Source: Turritopsis dohrnii (Eukaryota; Cnidaria; Hydrozoa; Anthoathecata; Oceaniidae). Taken from it: 64,000 nucleotides of DNA. Position numbers and translations under genes: made by a program. Within the stretch, counting starts at the first letter, position 1; each line of letters opens with the position of its first letter. Shown one piece after another: positions 1-13,000 of this stretch. The notes beneath the pieces were generated by a model, which made no database searches, had not been told where the DNA came from, and saw only the letters and a list, made by a program, of their open reading frames with translations. The stretch covers positions 620,001-684,000 of the forward strand of contig BQMF02000208.1 in the NCBI GenBank assembly GCA_027922465.2, read 5' to 3'.

Positions 1-3000
1 GGCAAGTTTCACCATTTTTGGCTGTTAAATGAACTCAAGGTATCCCTATATTTCGTCTTCCTCGAGGAGACGAAGAGTATAGCGAGAATTAGCGATCGAA
101 ATGGGTGGATGTTGTGACACAGAGAGACAGGATGGTTCGTTGATAACCCTCGAGCAAATTAAGAAAATGAATATACACAATATGTTATGTGAATGTTATT
201 TCGAAGAACAACAATTGGGAAGGGGAGTAGGTTCTATCATATGAAATTTTCTTTACTATTTTTATGCATATAGCCAGCTACAGCTAGAAGTATATGAATA
301 CAATATATTGTGTTTATAAAGTCTCTTGTTACAAAATATGCTATTTCAACAATGTAAGTAATAAATGAAATTAAAATAAATAAAATTATGAAATTCTATT
401 GCAAAGAAATCTTTGTGTGCTAAAAAATATTAAACTGAAAAATTTATTATATTAAACTTATTATAATATAATATAATATATATTTATTAAACTTCTTATA
501 TATAACAGCCAAAATTCAAAAGTATTTTGAATAAAATTGTTACAAAATGTTTTAAAAAATATCTAACAAAAATGTATTCCTTTACAAAGTATATATCTAT
601 GATAAGCCAATTTTTTCCTGTTTCCCCATATGTAACTTTGATTTCAGGATATATCCCTACTTTAAACCTGCCAGTCAAAATTATTGCACAACCACATCAA
701 GTTTTCATATTACTCTGTCATAATTGTCAAGGTAGCACCAAAGTTTTTAGTTAGTGAGTCAAGTTCTTCGAGGTTGTGGTCTATTAGATGCATTAGGCAC
801 AGTTGCAATTTGTTTGTTGATGTTATGACATACGTAGTAACATTGAATGTGTCCATAGGTCAAAGCCATTTTTTATGTCTATTTTCTAACATGTTTATAT
901 CCAAACAAATCTAAAAAAGGGATCAGAATCAGCATGCATTCAGTGATTGAATTTGTCAAATATTTGGTATCTATATGATATGTACTCTGAAGTCCTCAAT
1001 AATAAGAGGGGTGCAATAATAGGAGATTGGACGTTGCAATAGATATTAATAATAGGTAGGGAGGGGTAGAATAATTGGCGACAATTTGCAGGAGTCAGCA
1101 CACTTGAAAATTACTTTGGGCTAAATAGAGTCAGCGAGTGTAAGAAAGTGCATTTTCCTCCCTTCCCCATCTTCATCAGAAACTAATTGAAATACTTAAA
1201 GCAAATAAATACCTTAAATCCATAAATTATTCTGTTCACAAGGAACTTTATTGATAGCAAAGCTAGAATCCAAACTGCTATGTCTTTTGTAGATGCAATT
1301 TCTTTATTTGTTTTGGAATGTTTTGGTTTTAAGACAAGCTAGTGATGATGGAGATAATTACGTAAAAAAAAAAAACACTTTGGGAGTACTTCTGCCTAGA
1401 GAAACTTTTATCTCAGCCATTTTTATTATCTCTCAGTAATATGGCACATAGGTTGAGATATATATAGGTTTAATTTAACCACTAAAACAGACTTTTGAGG
1501 GGTGTAGGGGATGAGAACAATGAAAACACAGGGTCTTACATAAAAGTGTATCCAATTAATGCTTTTATGATATGTATATAGCTATAAAATAAGCTGTTTT
1601 CAGAGGCTGCTTCAGTGTCCTTGAATATCCAAGTTCAATGATTTCGTTTCAATATAAGTCCGCAACAATTTCGTTCTAGTTTTGTCAGATTTCATCTGAC
1701 TGTTGAGGCTGTTGTTTATCTTTCTTAAAAGAAAAGGTTCTTGTGCAAATGTACAGCATGAGCAAATTTTCAAGTAAATTCATTGAAGGTTCTTTCTTCA
1801 TAACATGGTCATCTCTGGTCCTTATTTTAGAAATAAGTCAAGGATGTAGGAATCTTTCACCAAGTGCTTTCCTTGTTGTCAACAGCAGTAAAAATATATT
1901 AGGAGGTACATTCCAAAATCCATTTTAATCATGAACGTCAACCAGTTTGTGCTCCAGAACATGCAGTGATATCGTCAAATTTTCCAGCAAGAGAACTGAT
2001 AAACAATGTCGATTATTAAGCTTTCTTGAAACGTATTCATTGATAATATTCCCAAATACATATCCATTCAAATAAGCAATAATTGAAAATCTTTCAGTAT
2101 CTTTGCAGTTAAAATTCTTCTTGAAAGCTTCTAACATCAGTTAAGTGAGCCAAAATATGATTTACAATTTAAAAGCCCACAACTACAGAACACTTCTTAT
2201 TGATCCCTTGAAACAAATCTTCAGTCTTGTTCGATGCACATGTATAAATTTTTGAATAAAACTTATCAGCATCTCCATGATGATCTTTGAAAGTATAAAG
2301 CCAAACAACATCACATTTTATTAACTGTAGGTCAGGTAACAACCCTCTTCGACCAGTTTTTTCCATGATTTTCCTTTCAAAAACGTGTGAAGCATTTTTT
2401 CTGCAATTTTAGAGGACGTAGAATTTATCATGTTTGGAAATTAAACCAGGAGTTAGAACATGTTCTACCAGGCAAACCTTTCTTGAAATGTTTACAAGTA
2501 AACGATGCCCAACAAGAAGAGTCATGAGGCATATCACCAACAACTGAAATACATCCCTCATCTGACTGACCACTTACTGATTTCAGATCGTGATCAATAG
2601 CCGCAAAAATTGCATCAAGGAGCATCTCCAGAAAAGAAATCTTCCTGTCTTGCTGCTACTCCTGCTTGTTTTTTGCACCATAATTGTACGGGCCGTATCA
2701 ATTTGAGGTTCATGCTGCAAATCGGTCGTTTAGGGCCGCATCTTCCAGACTATTTTTCTTGTGACTATGATATAACTGATATGATTTATGAACTGTTCTG
2801 CAAATGTTAATTGTGAAATTCGAAATTGGTTGGAACGTGAATGGCAAAGCGTGTATTATGCGTTTTCGGCATTTTAAAGATGTTTTCATTGACGAAAATT
2901 GTAAGGCGATAGCAGAATTATAGGAATGGCCAAATTCTAGATAGTAGGTAACTTGAAGCAGCTACAAATCTAATGACCACTTGTGATGTTTTACCGAAAA

Positions 3001-3284
3001 AAACTCATACTTCAGTACACATTTACTAATTCGAATACTGCTTAATTCGAACTTTCGTTATTTCGAACACATATTTAAGTCCCTTGAGTTTGGCTTAAAA
3101 GCCTATTATGTTTTATGCTGCTTAATTTGAACTCCGATAATGCGAGTTTTTCGTTACTTTCGCTAATGATGACAAATATTAAATTGTGGGGAAAATACTT
3201 AATTTACTGACAAAATTTGCTTCTCCACAAAAATGAAGTATGCAGGGAAAATGTTGTCCTTCGTTGAAGTTGTTGATGAACCAG
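1..3284. other. AT-rich stretch without a supportable gene
   Basis: No open frame here has recognisable domains or splice-site-supported coding. A short palindrome around a CTCGAG core lies near 52-76. Around 990-1080 there are short 'aataataagagg' and 'gtgcaataatagg' phrases like those inside the pogo-type element that follows, so part of this stretch is probably transposon relic. Around 3025-3130 there are 'taattcgaa' and 'cttaattcgaac' phrases typical of the ends of pogo/Tc1-like elements. I see nothing else firm. Confidence 0.4.
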
Positions 3285-3286
3285 TA

Positions 3287-4787
3287 CCGTAATTATTATA
3301 ATTTAGTGCGACCAAAAAAATAATTTTTTTGGGCATGTCACATTAATAATTAGAGGACATAAATTTCTATCATATCATCAACTCAAGACCGCACTAACAA
3401 TTACAGGAAAATTTTTATCATTGTCGCACTAAATAAGTGGAAAAATATACACACATAATATTTTTTTATTTTTTTCTTATTTCTATATTTTTTAGGTTTC
3501 TTTTTCTTCTCGTCTTCTTTCTGTTTTCTCTCCTTCTCAAACTTTTCAATTTTGACCAATGATGTCTTTTCTTTCATTGGATTAAAAAATGTTTCGTTCG
3601 ACGTTTCGAAAGAAAACTCGGCTGGTGGCTCCAAGCCACCTTGTTTAAGGTCCACCGAGTATCTTTCTCGGACCGTTTACTTGGATAACAACCTTGCCAT
3701 CATGTTTTAAAAAAAAGTATGTCAGTTTTGACAGGAACTAAGGAACATATCCAACCGTTTTCTCACCATTTTTAACGGCAATGGCGAATTTGTCTTCAAC
3801 GAACGCTGGTAAGTCTTTTGTCCGAGACAGCATTTAACTCTACTCCAACTTCAGCATTCCATTAAGCCGTAGATATGGTAGCCTCTGATACAACATTGAA
3901 CTGTAAATTCTTTTTCATTAATGACAGAAATTTCTAAATCTTCAACAAGAAGAGAGTTTAATAATGAATATAAACAACGAATCTACCGCCATCGTGTTAA
4001 AAGCTACTCGTATTTTTGTTACACATAAACGTTCAATTTACCTCCCAGTGCACCAAAGGTTCGTGCTCCTGATGGTTTCATTGTCAGAACACAAACTAAG
4101 TCATAGATGGATGAGCTGCTAATGCACGTTTGACTGGAAGAGGTTTAAAACATACCAAAGCAATGTCAGAGAAACTTGGTTTCCAGAATTCATTGCTAAC
4201 GTTTGATACTTTCTCAGCACATAAAACCGACGAAATAGAGGCAAAACTTGTAGAAAATAAGTCAGATATGTTGATGATTAGCCCTATAAATAAGGCGATT
4301 CTAAGAAAATGTTGGGTTGAGTATGTTGCGGAAAAGATAGATGAAAAGCACGATCAGATTCCTCCACTTACAACGCCATTTCACCTGACGTGGAAATGGT
4401 AAAACGATTCTTTGATGTCTATGGTATTACAACCACAGACAAAAACAGGGTCAGAAATGGTGCACTGTACGCAAGCTGCATGGAGAATGCATGCACAAAT
4501 CTCCAAAATGATGACAACAAAGAAGAAGAAGATCCATTTATTTTGTAAAGCTGATACGAAAAAGATGATAAAAAAGAAACTTATAAATGTGTCGATTTTA
4601 TTTTCCCTCTCATTGGAAAAATGTCAACCCGCACTATAAGATCCTTCCCGCACTAAATAAGAGGAAAATTGAAAATTGCCCACATCCCACCCGCACTAAT
4701 AATAAGAGGGCAAAAAATTGTTCAATTGTTTCGAAAAAAAGACCATTCGCATTAATTAGAGGACGCATTAAATTAGAATAATTGCTG
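3287..4787 (+). mobile_element. Degenerate pogo/Tigger-like DNA transposon
   Basis: The two ends are imperfect inverted repeats. The left begins CCGTAATTATTATAATTTAG and the right end, read in reverse, begins CAGCAATTATTCTAATTTAA. Each is bordered by TA (3285-3286 and 4788-4789), the target duplication expected for Tc1/mariner/pogo transposition. Phrases such as 'cgcactaaataagagg' recur just inside the right end (4645-4760). The interior holds a decayed DDE-type transposase fragment on the + strand. This is a dead copy. Confidence 0.6.
4115..4550 (+). pseudogene. Pogo/Tigger-type DDE transposase fragment
   Basis: The open frame at 4130-4402 reads like the C-terminal half of a DDE_1 (jerky/pogo/Tigger) transposase. 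It contains LLTFDTFSAHKTDEIEAKL, the segment that carries the second catalytic aspartate in this family, followed by a stretch resembling the 'D-x-x-x-N/K' region, though the usual proline-rich 'TSQLQPLD' motif is replaced or lost (SPINKAILRK). After about 4400 the frame shifts and continues as KRFFDVYGITTTD and an acidic tail ending near 4550. The N-terminal DNA-binding half is missing. It lies inside the element with TA-flanked inverted repeats at 3287-4787, so it is the remains of that element's own enzyme. Confidence 0.55.
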
Positions 4788-4926
4788 TAGTTTTTAATAA
4801 GAAAGACCTAAATGTTTTTAACAGTGAAACAGACGTTTCTGTACGCTGGTCAAACCCGAAAACAACGTTGCATTGACGTTGTATCGGTTTGCCACGCATG
4901 GTGAATCGCCCCCAAGGGAAATTGAA

Positions 4927-5670
4927 CTGTGGAATCTCTGTAAAGCGGACACCATTGGTACCTGAAAAAAGTGTCCGCTTTATAGAGATTCTATATGAAA
5001 ATTAATATTTGGCAAAAATAAATCGAGAATGAGCCTCTAAAGGTTTATAAAGGTCTAAAGGTTTGTAAAGTTAACAGGTTGCGTACAGGACAAAGAAAGG
5101 ACACTTTTCATGCAATGAAAAACGTTTTTATTTTGGAACCAAAAAGTAAAAGTCAATAACATCGATATTCCATTTGATGAATAGGTGATGTTATTGGTGT
5201 TTGCTTTATGTTTTGAATCCTTATAATTTTCAAGCGTTTCCTAACGCTTGCTAACCGTACAATAAAATATACTGTGATTGGAGAACGTGGAAATCATGGC
5301 GCTGGCTACGTACTCGAGATTCCTGTGAATAAAAAATTTCGTGGACCTGTCAAAGTCATTCATTGGGCAGAAAATACTGTGATAAAAGCATTGACAAGAG
5401 AGTGATTATTGTAAAAAGTAAATATTCTCAGAAAATATAAGTTATTTTACTTGGAAAATTGTTTTTGTATCTGTGTCCGTTTTAGAGAGATTTTTTATAG
5501 GCAAAAAGTTCATTTGGGACCTGAAAAAAGTGTCCACTTTATGGAGTGTCCGCTTTATAATTGTTCGCTTTATAGAGACTTTTTCATAAGAGTTTGACTT
5601 TTAAATCCATCCGTTCCTAGATAAAGAGGTGTCCGCTTTATATAGTGTCCGCTTTATAGAATTTCCACTG
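4927..5670. mobile_element. Non-autonomous pogo-like element, 'gtccgctttatag' family
   Basis: Terminal inverted repeats match: the left reads CTGTGGAATCTCTGTAAAGC and the right, reversed, CAGTGGAAATTCTATAAAGC, both followed by GGACAC. TA follows the right end (5671-5672), while the left TA has decayed to AA. The phrase 'gtgtccgctttatagag' recurs several times near both ends (4970-4990, 5530-5580, 5627-5665). A short open stretch at about 5278-5404 resembles no transposase I know. The element has no enzyme of its own. Confidence 0.6.
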
Positions 5671-5929
5671 TATGACTTCTCGCATGAATTCCAAAAGTGA
5701 TAAGCGCCTTGACACAATCTAATGTATTTGAGTGATATAAAAATTTTCGTTTCTTTCTTGACGTGATAACCAATGGATAACTCTTAACATATATCAATTA
5801 ATTCAGGCATTCTTCCATCCCCTCATCCAAATGAATAGATAATGATACAATAAAAACACAATGTTAGGTTAAAAACTATTATTCTGGCGAAGCTTTTTGT
5901 AACATGTATTATTACGTTTTCAGGTACTT

Positions 5930-7425
5930 AATTGATTTTAGGACACCCGTGGTGGAGTAAAGTATTTAAAATAACCGTGGTTTCTCCTCCTCCTCCAACT
6001 CTTCCTCCAAGTTATGAACGCTTTCGTGCAACGTTGACATGACATCGTTGCCGAATTCGCATTTTCGTCCAAATTTGTAAAGTTCTTTAATTTTCATGAA
6101 ATTTTGCACGGATCACATTTAAAAGGTGGCGATTTCGAATTTGACAGTCACTTTGTCAGATTTGACTAAAATTGGACAATTTGGGACAAATTTGGACCAA
6201 AATGTTTTAAGTTCTTCAATTTTCATGAAATTTTGCATGGATTACATTTGAAATGTGCTGATTTCAAATTTGACAGTCATTTTGTCAGATTCGGCTAAAG
6301 TTAGACAATTTGGGTCAAATTTGGACCAAATTTAGAAAGTTTTGTAATATGTATAAGAATTTGTACAAAGCACAAACGGAAAATGTTGATTTCGAATTTG
6401 CCAGCCATTTTGCTTGCTTTGACCATAATTTGGCAATTCGTTATTTTTGAGACTAGATATGTATCGTTGTGTTATGTCCTGAAGTCTTCAAGCTAAATGG
6501 CTTCTTGTTGACTTTAGGACACCCGTGCTGGACGAAAGTATTTAAAAAGTTTTTTTTTAAACAAGTGACGTCATGTTTATAACATTTGCTCGATAATTGT
6601 TATACATTACACCATAATTACTAATACTAAATTCTATTACAATTCTAAATTCTATCACAAAAAAATTAAATAACTCCGGAGGCATTCCCGGCACTCTATA
6701 AACCACATCTCCTAGTTTTTTTCAAAAATTTCAACATGGTCCAAATCAAAGTCCATTTTCTTAACACTTCTCGAACCGCGTAAACATAATATTGCTGAAC
6801 GTAGCAAACAGAACGAAAATTTAGTTCTTAACCAATGTAAGATGATACTGTATTCAATGTCTCGTTTCGTCGAAAATTTGTTTGCTAAGGTTGTAATGAC
6901 CATTTCAGTTTCTTTCCCTTGACCTCCATAAGGGGACAATACAAAAGGGCTGAAAGAATCCTGTTCGATTTCAAAGTATTTAAAATACCCGTGGTTTTTC
7001 CTCCTGTTCCTTCTCCTACTACTGCTCAAGGTTATCAAGGATTTCGTGCAAAGTTTACATGACATAATTAACAAATTCGCAATTTTGGCCAAATTCGGAC
7101 TTTCAGTTCACCAAATTTTATAGAAATTTACACTTACCACAATTGGAAGGTGCTTATTTCGAATTTGACTGTCCTTTCGTTAGATCTGACCAAAATTGGG
7201 AAATTCGGGCCAAATTTCGACCAAATTACGAAAGTTCTCTAATTTTCATAAAAATTTGCACGAAACACAATTGGAAGGTGCTCATTTCGAATTTAACAGT
7301 CACTTTGACAGATTTGACTAAAATTGGGCAATTCGGTAAAATTGGATTAGAGAGTAGATATGTGTCATTGTGACATGTCCTGAAGTCTTCAAGCCAAGCT
7401 GCTTCTTGTTACTAAATAATTCGTT
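5930..7425. repeat. Composite satellite / dispersed repeat block
   Basis: A unit of about 125-130 bp is repeated about three times at 6070-6440 and about twice at 7090-7345. Each copy carries the phrases 'tctttaattttcatgaaattt', 'atttcgaatttgacagtca' and 'cagatttgactaaaattgg' (copies diverged). Each array is preceded by a conserved module containing 'taaaata.ccgtggtttc' plus a CTCCTC/CTACTA run (5950-6010, 6975-7030) and followed by 'tgtcctgaagtcttcaagc' (6475 and 7378). The module with 'ttaggacacccgtg' occurs at 5938, 6517 and again far away at 62495, so it is an interspersed family, not a local duplication only. No coding capacity is supported. Confidence 0.65.
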
Positions 7426-8400
7426 GGCTTAATCATAATGAAAATGGTAGACACATTTCTCATGGTTTTCAAAACAATTGCCTTAAAAATAAAACGAAAG
7501 AACTTACATCCAGAATATCAGAATATAAAATGCAACTTTGATCGTTGTTTTGACGTCGAAAGAACGTCATTGGTTGAATTGAATTGAACGAATTGGTTGT
7601 AAGTAAATAAATGATTAATTATTACAAAATTATAGGACGTATCACTCCATTCACGATATACATTCATTGTAGGTTTTTAGGTGGCCAGAGATTTTTTGCT
7701 AAAATCAATAGTTGTGACCAATTTATGGTCGTTTTTGATTCCTACGTTAGAACAACCATAAAACAATGTTGGGTTAATTCGAACATCTGCTAATTCGAAC
7801 AAAGATGTTTGTCCCTTTCATGTTCAAATTAGCAGATGTATACTGTATTCATAAAATACATATTTCACTATCCCTTCTTCAGAAGCAACACCAGAAATAG
7901 TGCCAATTCATCATCTTGTAGAAAAGTATGTGACGTCAGTCAGTTTTCAAAACAGAACCGATGCCTCATTCAAATCTTTTATTGAAAATAAGAAGCTATT
8001 TTTTATGATTTGTTTATGGCCATTGGATAATTTCATATTATTGACATTTCTAATTCATGAAGGTGGCACGTATTCATTTTTCAATAAGTGATTCTAATGT
8101 GGGCTTTTCTGTAATGTTTTTCTGCGATACACAATTGATTATGACTACTTCTCAAGCGTATAGTGCAACTAACGGATTTGTATCTCAATTCTTGGAGCTA
8201 CAATCTTCTTAAATTTGACAAGGGATATCGAAGACACTCTTTCTCCATACTTTGTTCTTTACAACCGAATGTTATGAACCATTGTGAGATGTTTTTATGG
8301 AAATGTACACAGGTTCGTCGCGGTTACGACTTTGTGCACTGAGTACATCGTGGACAAGAAACTTACTTTTGTAATTGTAAAACACTAGTGTGTAACCAAT
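7426..8400. other. Intergenic; short inverted-repeat remnant
   Basis: No gene is supported. Around 7775-7855 two short arms ('taattcgaacatctgctaat' and 'caaattagcagatgtatac') form an imperfect inverted repeat of the Tc1/pogo style. The 3' edge (about 8403-8418) is a polypyrimidine run ending in CAG, which serves as the splice acceptor just before the PAN-domain reading frame. Confidence 0.35.
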
Positions 8401-8430
8401 TAATTGTTTGTTTTCAGCATTGAAACAATT

Positions 8431-9218
8431 ATGTCAAAGTTATTCTTTTTCATTGCGTTATTGAGGGCGATGCGGGGTTATACTCATTCGACGAACATGA
8501 ATGATGGTGTGTGTTTGACTGGCGTACAATTCGATGAGATAAAGGGAAAGAGGTCGCCCAACTATTTTAAATCTGTCAGTGAAGCGTTTGTGCGAAGTTG
8601 TCAACATAGATGCTGGTATCATGGAAAGTGTAAGGCTATCAACTACAATGACATAACGAAAGAATGCCAACTTAGCGCAGATAATGCAGCTTTGAGTGTT
8701 CTGGAAAAGACATTAACAGGCTGGACATATTTTTACATTAACGAGGATTCGAAATATCAAGGTCAGTACTGCTTGAAACACAAACAATGCACGAAGTCAA
8801 GTTATCATTGTTTGCTACTGGGAGTGTCGGATCAGAATATTTTATTGAGATATCGAAATGGTACCACGTTTGCATAACGCTCAATTCCGATGCAAGTGTG
8901 ACGTTTTTCATCGATAGTGTTGAAGTGAAAAAGCATACAATTAATACTGGTGCTTCTTTTCACCCGAATACTGTTGTGGTGGGGCAAGATTTAGACGGTG
9001 GTAGCGGACAATGTACGGCTGATGACGCAGATCAAACGTGGCTAGGGTATATCTCACAGTTGAATATATGGAATAAAGAACTATCACAGGAAGAGGTTAG
9101 AATGGTGCATGATGGAAATTACCAAGAAGGCGATGTAATTGGTTGGAATAGCCTTCTATACCAGTCTAATGCCCACACAGGGTTTATTGAGAAAAGGAAG
9201 ATTTCGTCCACAGATTGA
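8431..9218 (+). pseudogene. Secreted PAN/apple-domain protein with pentraxin/laminin-G-like tail, frame-broken
   Basis: A splice acceptor (tttgttttcag, ending 8418) precedes ATG 8431, which starts a signal peptide (MSKLFFFIALL). Residues from about 20 to 105 form a cysteine-rich PAN/apple-like domain, with cysteines at CLTGVQF, CQHRCWYHGKCKAINY and ECQLS. This frame ends at 8877. A second frame (about 8775-9218) encodes the C-terminal half of a pentraxin/LamG jellyroll: KWYHVCITLNSD, TFFIDSVEVKKH, VVVGQDLDGGSGQ and WLGYISQLNIWNKELSQEE. The two parts are in different frames with almost no intervening DNA, and the first half of the jellyroll is missing. A donor-like AAG/GTCAGT lies at 8760. I read this as a deletion or frameshift that fused a PAN exon to a truncated pentraxin exon. 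An unusual intact splice form is possible. PAN plus pentraxin/LamG pairings suit extracellular adhesion or recognition. Confidence 0.6.
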
Positions 9219-10089
9219 CTATTACTCCATTAACTGATGCCAAGTATACATGCTTATGAGATTATAAAATGAGGAACTTGCTTTATAGAATTTTACAAAA
9301 ATCATTGTGTTGGCTGGAACGGAGAGGAGCGTTAAAGAATACATTAAATTAATTGCATTTTTAAATATTCATACTTCTGGAGTTTTGAATTTCAAACACA
9401 CTGATTTCGGATTTTCATCTAACACATTTGCCAAACAGATGAAAAAATGACATTGAACAAATGTTGGATGGAAACTCAGCTAGAGTACAGACCAGATGTT
9501 TTTTTTTTCTAAATTATACAGACCACTTGTTTTATGAATTTTAAACGATAAATTTCACATATCATATTATTTATTCTCAATCATCTTCAACTCCCGAGTC
9601 ACAGTTTTTGGTGAAACATTCAATCCTGCATGGAAAAATAAAAAGGAGTTACCGTATTCTCTCTAACAAATAATTTTTGGGGGGAGAATTAGGGGGCGTT
9701 TATTAGAGAGGGGCGCTAATTGGAAAAGTTTTTTTAAAATGGTCATGCTCTGTGAACAAGGCATTGCTTATTGGATGCTTATTGGAGTAGGGCGCTTATA
9801 AAAATGTTTTTGACAAGAGGGGGGCGCTTATTGAAGAGGTGCGCTAATTGGAGAGAATACAGTAGCCAATGTTCGTGCATTTGGGGCTTTTATAGGGAAG
9901 TGAGCTGTCCCAGTGAATTTGGTTCGCCAAGAAAATTTTGTCTCGTCTTAACACAGAAGGGAGCTGACACACTTGACAGGGCTGAAATTTTGTTTATACA
10001 CGTGACCTTATTTGTGAGAACTTAAAATTAAAAATGGCGTCTATATCACGAAATCTCCAGGCCATTGCAAATAATGTGTTGACTATCAA
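9219..10089. other. Gene-free stretch with one short MITE
   Basis: No coding region is supported. A polyadenylation-like AATAAA occurs near 9638. The only structured feature is the small inverted-repeat element at 9652-9862. Confidence 0.35.
9652..9862. mobile_element. Short Tc1/mariner-like MITE
   Basis: A 211-bp element with inverted ends: left CCGTATTCTCTCTAACAAAT; right, reversed, CTGTATTCTCTCCAATTAGC. TA flanks both sides (9650-9651, 9863-9864). Inside, 'gggcgcttattgaagaggtg' and related 'ggcgctaattggaga' phrases repeat, as in the larger 'gtccgctaattggag' elements elsewhere in the window. Confidence 0.65.
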
Positions 10090-13000
10090 CAGAGGCGGAT
10101 ACAGCAAAAAAATTAAGTGGGTCGCAAAGCGACGAAAATTTATTGCGGAGCGCAGCGACGCAAAAAATTTTGGCTAAACAGCTGGGGGTGTTGGGGGGTG
10201 CTGTAAACCCCCCAACTGGGGTCGGGGCGAAGCCCCGGAAAAATTCAGTTTTCGAGGGATCTGGGGAGCACTGACACTTCAATTTGAAATAGGATTTATC
10301 CAACCTTTTAGCGTTTGTTGTTGTGGAGTTTTTAACAAATGGGGAATAGTCTTGCAGTGGCATGACGACTTCAACAAAAATAAAAGTAAAGAATACAATT
10401 TATTGTATATTTTTCTTAAACACTTTACTTTTTGTGAACAGCTTTGATTTTGTGAATGTGAAAGGGAGACAGAAAAGAGAAGGAAAAACAAAACACTTCA
10501 TGATCAATATTTCTCGTTCTTATATGCATAAGTTCTTAAAAAAATAGGCTCTTCAGAAGCAGAAAGAAGCACTAGGAAGTCAAACCAACAATAAATTCAT
10601 AACAGGGATCTTCCAAACTTTGCCAAATATGTTCAAGTAAATTAACCTAGACATAATGATCAACATTCAGTTTTATGTTACAACTTTAAACATTTCTTGA
10701 ATCAGTCACATGTTCCTTTCAAATGATTGATCACTGAAGAAATCTTTGAATGAATGTTTTCTGATATTATTGGTTTATAACATGGCGGGAAATGCCCAAT
10801 ACTTCACATCGACATTGGTTACTCCCATCTTGGTCCAGCAGTTCCATTCTTTCAAGTATACTACATATTCCACGACTATAACTTTTCGTGTCAATTCATA
10901 TTTTGATATTGATCACTCTTGATAATGCCTTATACACCTGAAATAGTAAAACAAAACAGAGAAATTAATAACTGCATTGACTTCCCCCAATAAGACACAT
11001 CTCATGGTGATCATCAATATTATCCCTCAGACTTTAAGGCATTATTGAGATTGACAGCTTCAGAAACATTTATGTGTGAAGCTTGTAAGAGTCTTGTGAC
11101 AGGCAAAAACTTGTTTAAAATGTGCTGTGTAACAAGATCACAAATGAAATTGAATGAAGTGATGAGAGCCAAAAAAGCAGTAACCTTAATGAAGAGTCCC
11201 TGTTAAATTGTTTATTTTCATTTGCACCCATGTCTTCAAGGCAGGATAAAATAATACAAAATCATTTAAGCCAAATAATATTAGAAGCAACAGTCCCACG
11301 TTTATGTACATTTGCATGCGCACAAAACAGCAGAGGAACATAGTGATTATGCCTAAATGTTCGGTTTGCAGAAGTACCCTCATGGCAAAACAAAATATGT
11401 ATGTATACGTCTGAAACTGGAGAACGACACGTAATTTCATTATGAAAAACCAGTTTTAGTTTCAGGTCCAGTGCAGGGGTAGTAACGTTTCGATTTATAT
11501 ACAACACATTGCTTAAGCCCAAAATACAAAGAAAGCCACTCCAAATGATATCACAGCAAATATGTATGGCCTCTTCTTTAACAAGGTCAGCTCCTGCGAG
11601 TGAGACCAGTGTCAAGAGAAGAGTGTGACACATTCCCAATACACGTAAAAAACGGTTAAGAAGACAGCAGTTTTAAAAAAAAGAGGGTGTTCAGCATAGA
11701 ATGGGGCATGTATCACTAATTCAACGGTTGTTAAAATTCTTAATTAAGTAACTAAAGAATTATCACTTACCAATCTAATGGATACAGAACTATAAACAAT
11801 TTCCATCAGCTGCAGACACCTATAGAATTGAAAAAGAGAAAGGCAACATAACTGGGGCTGCATTCACTGATTCAATGTCATACAAATACACCATTTTTAA
11901 TGTTTACTTTCTCAAAATAAAGGCATGGAAGTCATGTAAGTTATCACAGAAAACACAAAATAAACATGATCAGATTTCTGAGAAAACATGTTATTAAAAC
12001 TTATTATGTAAGCCACTTAATTTAAATTTCTTTAACAAGTAACCTTTCATTTCACTTTCGATACAAAAACATTCGAGATATAATTAAAAATCAATAAAAA
12101 CTAACCACAGGTAATGCATGCTTGACCTTTGTCTTCCTTCAAATTACTGGGAAAATAAAGACTCCGCCAAAAGGTTTCTTTTTATTTGACCAGAAACATT
12201 TCTGATACAAACGTGCCGAAGAAAGGATGTCTTTCTCACTAATCTTCTTAGACAAATACCTTTGCCAACAATGTAAGGATTCCAAATCACTTTTTTGCAA
12301 ACATTTCCAATAAATCCAAACAACTCCATGACTGAAGAAAGAAAGAATGGGGAAGCATGCTCGTTCATACACGAGCTCGAATTCGTGGATTCTCACAGGG
12401 GGTAAATTTAAGTTTTTATTATTATTATTTTCCAGTCAATAAGCACTAGTTTTAAAGCTTACGACTGGGTTGGCTTTACCCCCTAACATTTCTGACTAAA
12501 GTTCAGTAAGGAGGCAAGCTCGTTATGTTTCGAGATGAAATCGAGATGAGATCGAAGAATAAAAATACTTTTTAAAAACATTTTATCAATATTACAACCA
12601 ACTGATACAAACCAAGTTAACTTCTACTAAAAAGTCATGGATTAAAGGTATTCGTATCGTTAGTGTTTCTTTTTCTGAAAAAGTCAATACCCCCATGTTT
12701 TTTCAGACATAGTTGGACCCACTTAATGACTGATTTTACGGTCGCCAAAAAAAATGCACCTATTCTGGTCGCCCAGAAAATAAAATCTTGACATACGCTC
12801 GGTATACGTTAACTTTTCCCGTGGGGGTAAATAACTGCGTTCTTTGTTGGTTTTAACTGGAATATTTTATTTTCTTACCCCCGTGAGATCTAAATCGAAA
12901 GTAGGTCTCAAGAACAATACTGAATGTGCAAACTATATTGTTAGGGGGTTTGACGGCGCTAGAGCGTGGTTTAATGTACCGTATCGAATTAAATATTGAC

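Noticed and set aside
1925..2625. Three - strand ORFs of 65-70 codons in a row
   Set aside because: All three are in different frames, no splice sites or domains connect them, and I recognise no family. They could be a decayed gene, but the sequence alone does not support it.
11186..11639. Overlapping - strand ORFs of 84 and 125 codons with hydrophobic stretches
   Set aside because: The frames overlap each other, show no domain, and lie inside a candidate transposon, so I do not call a gene.
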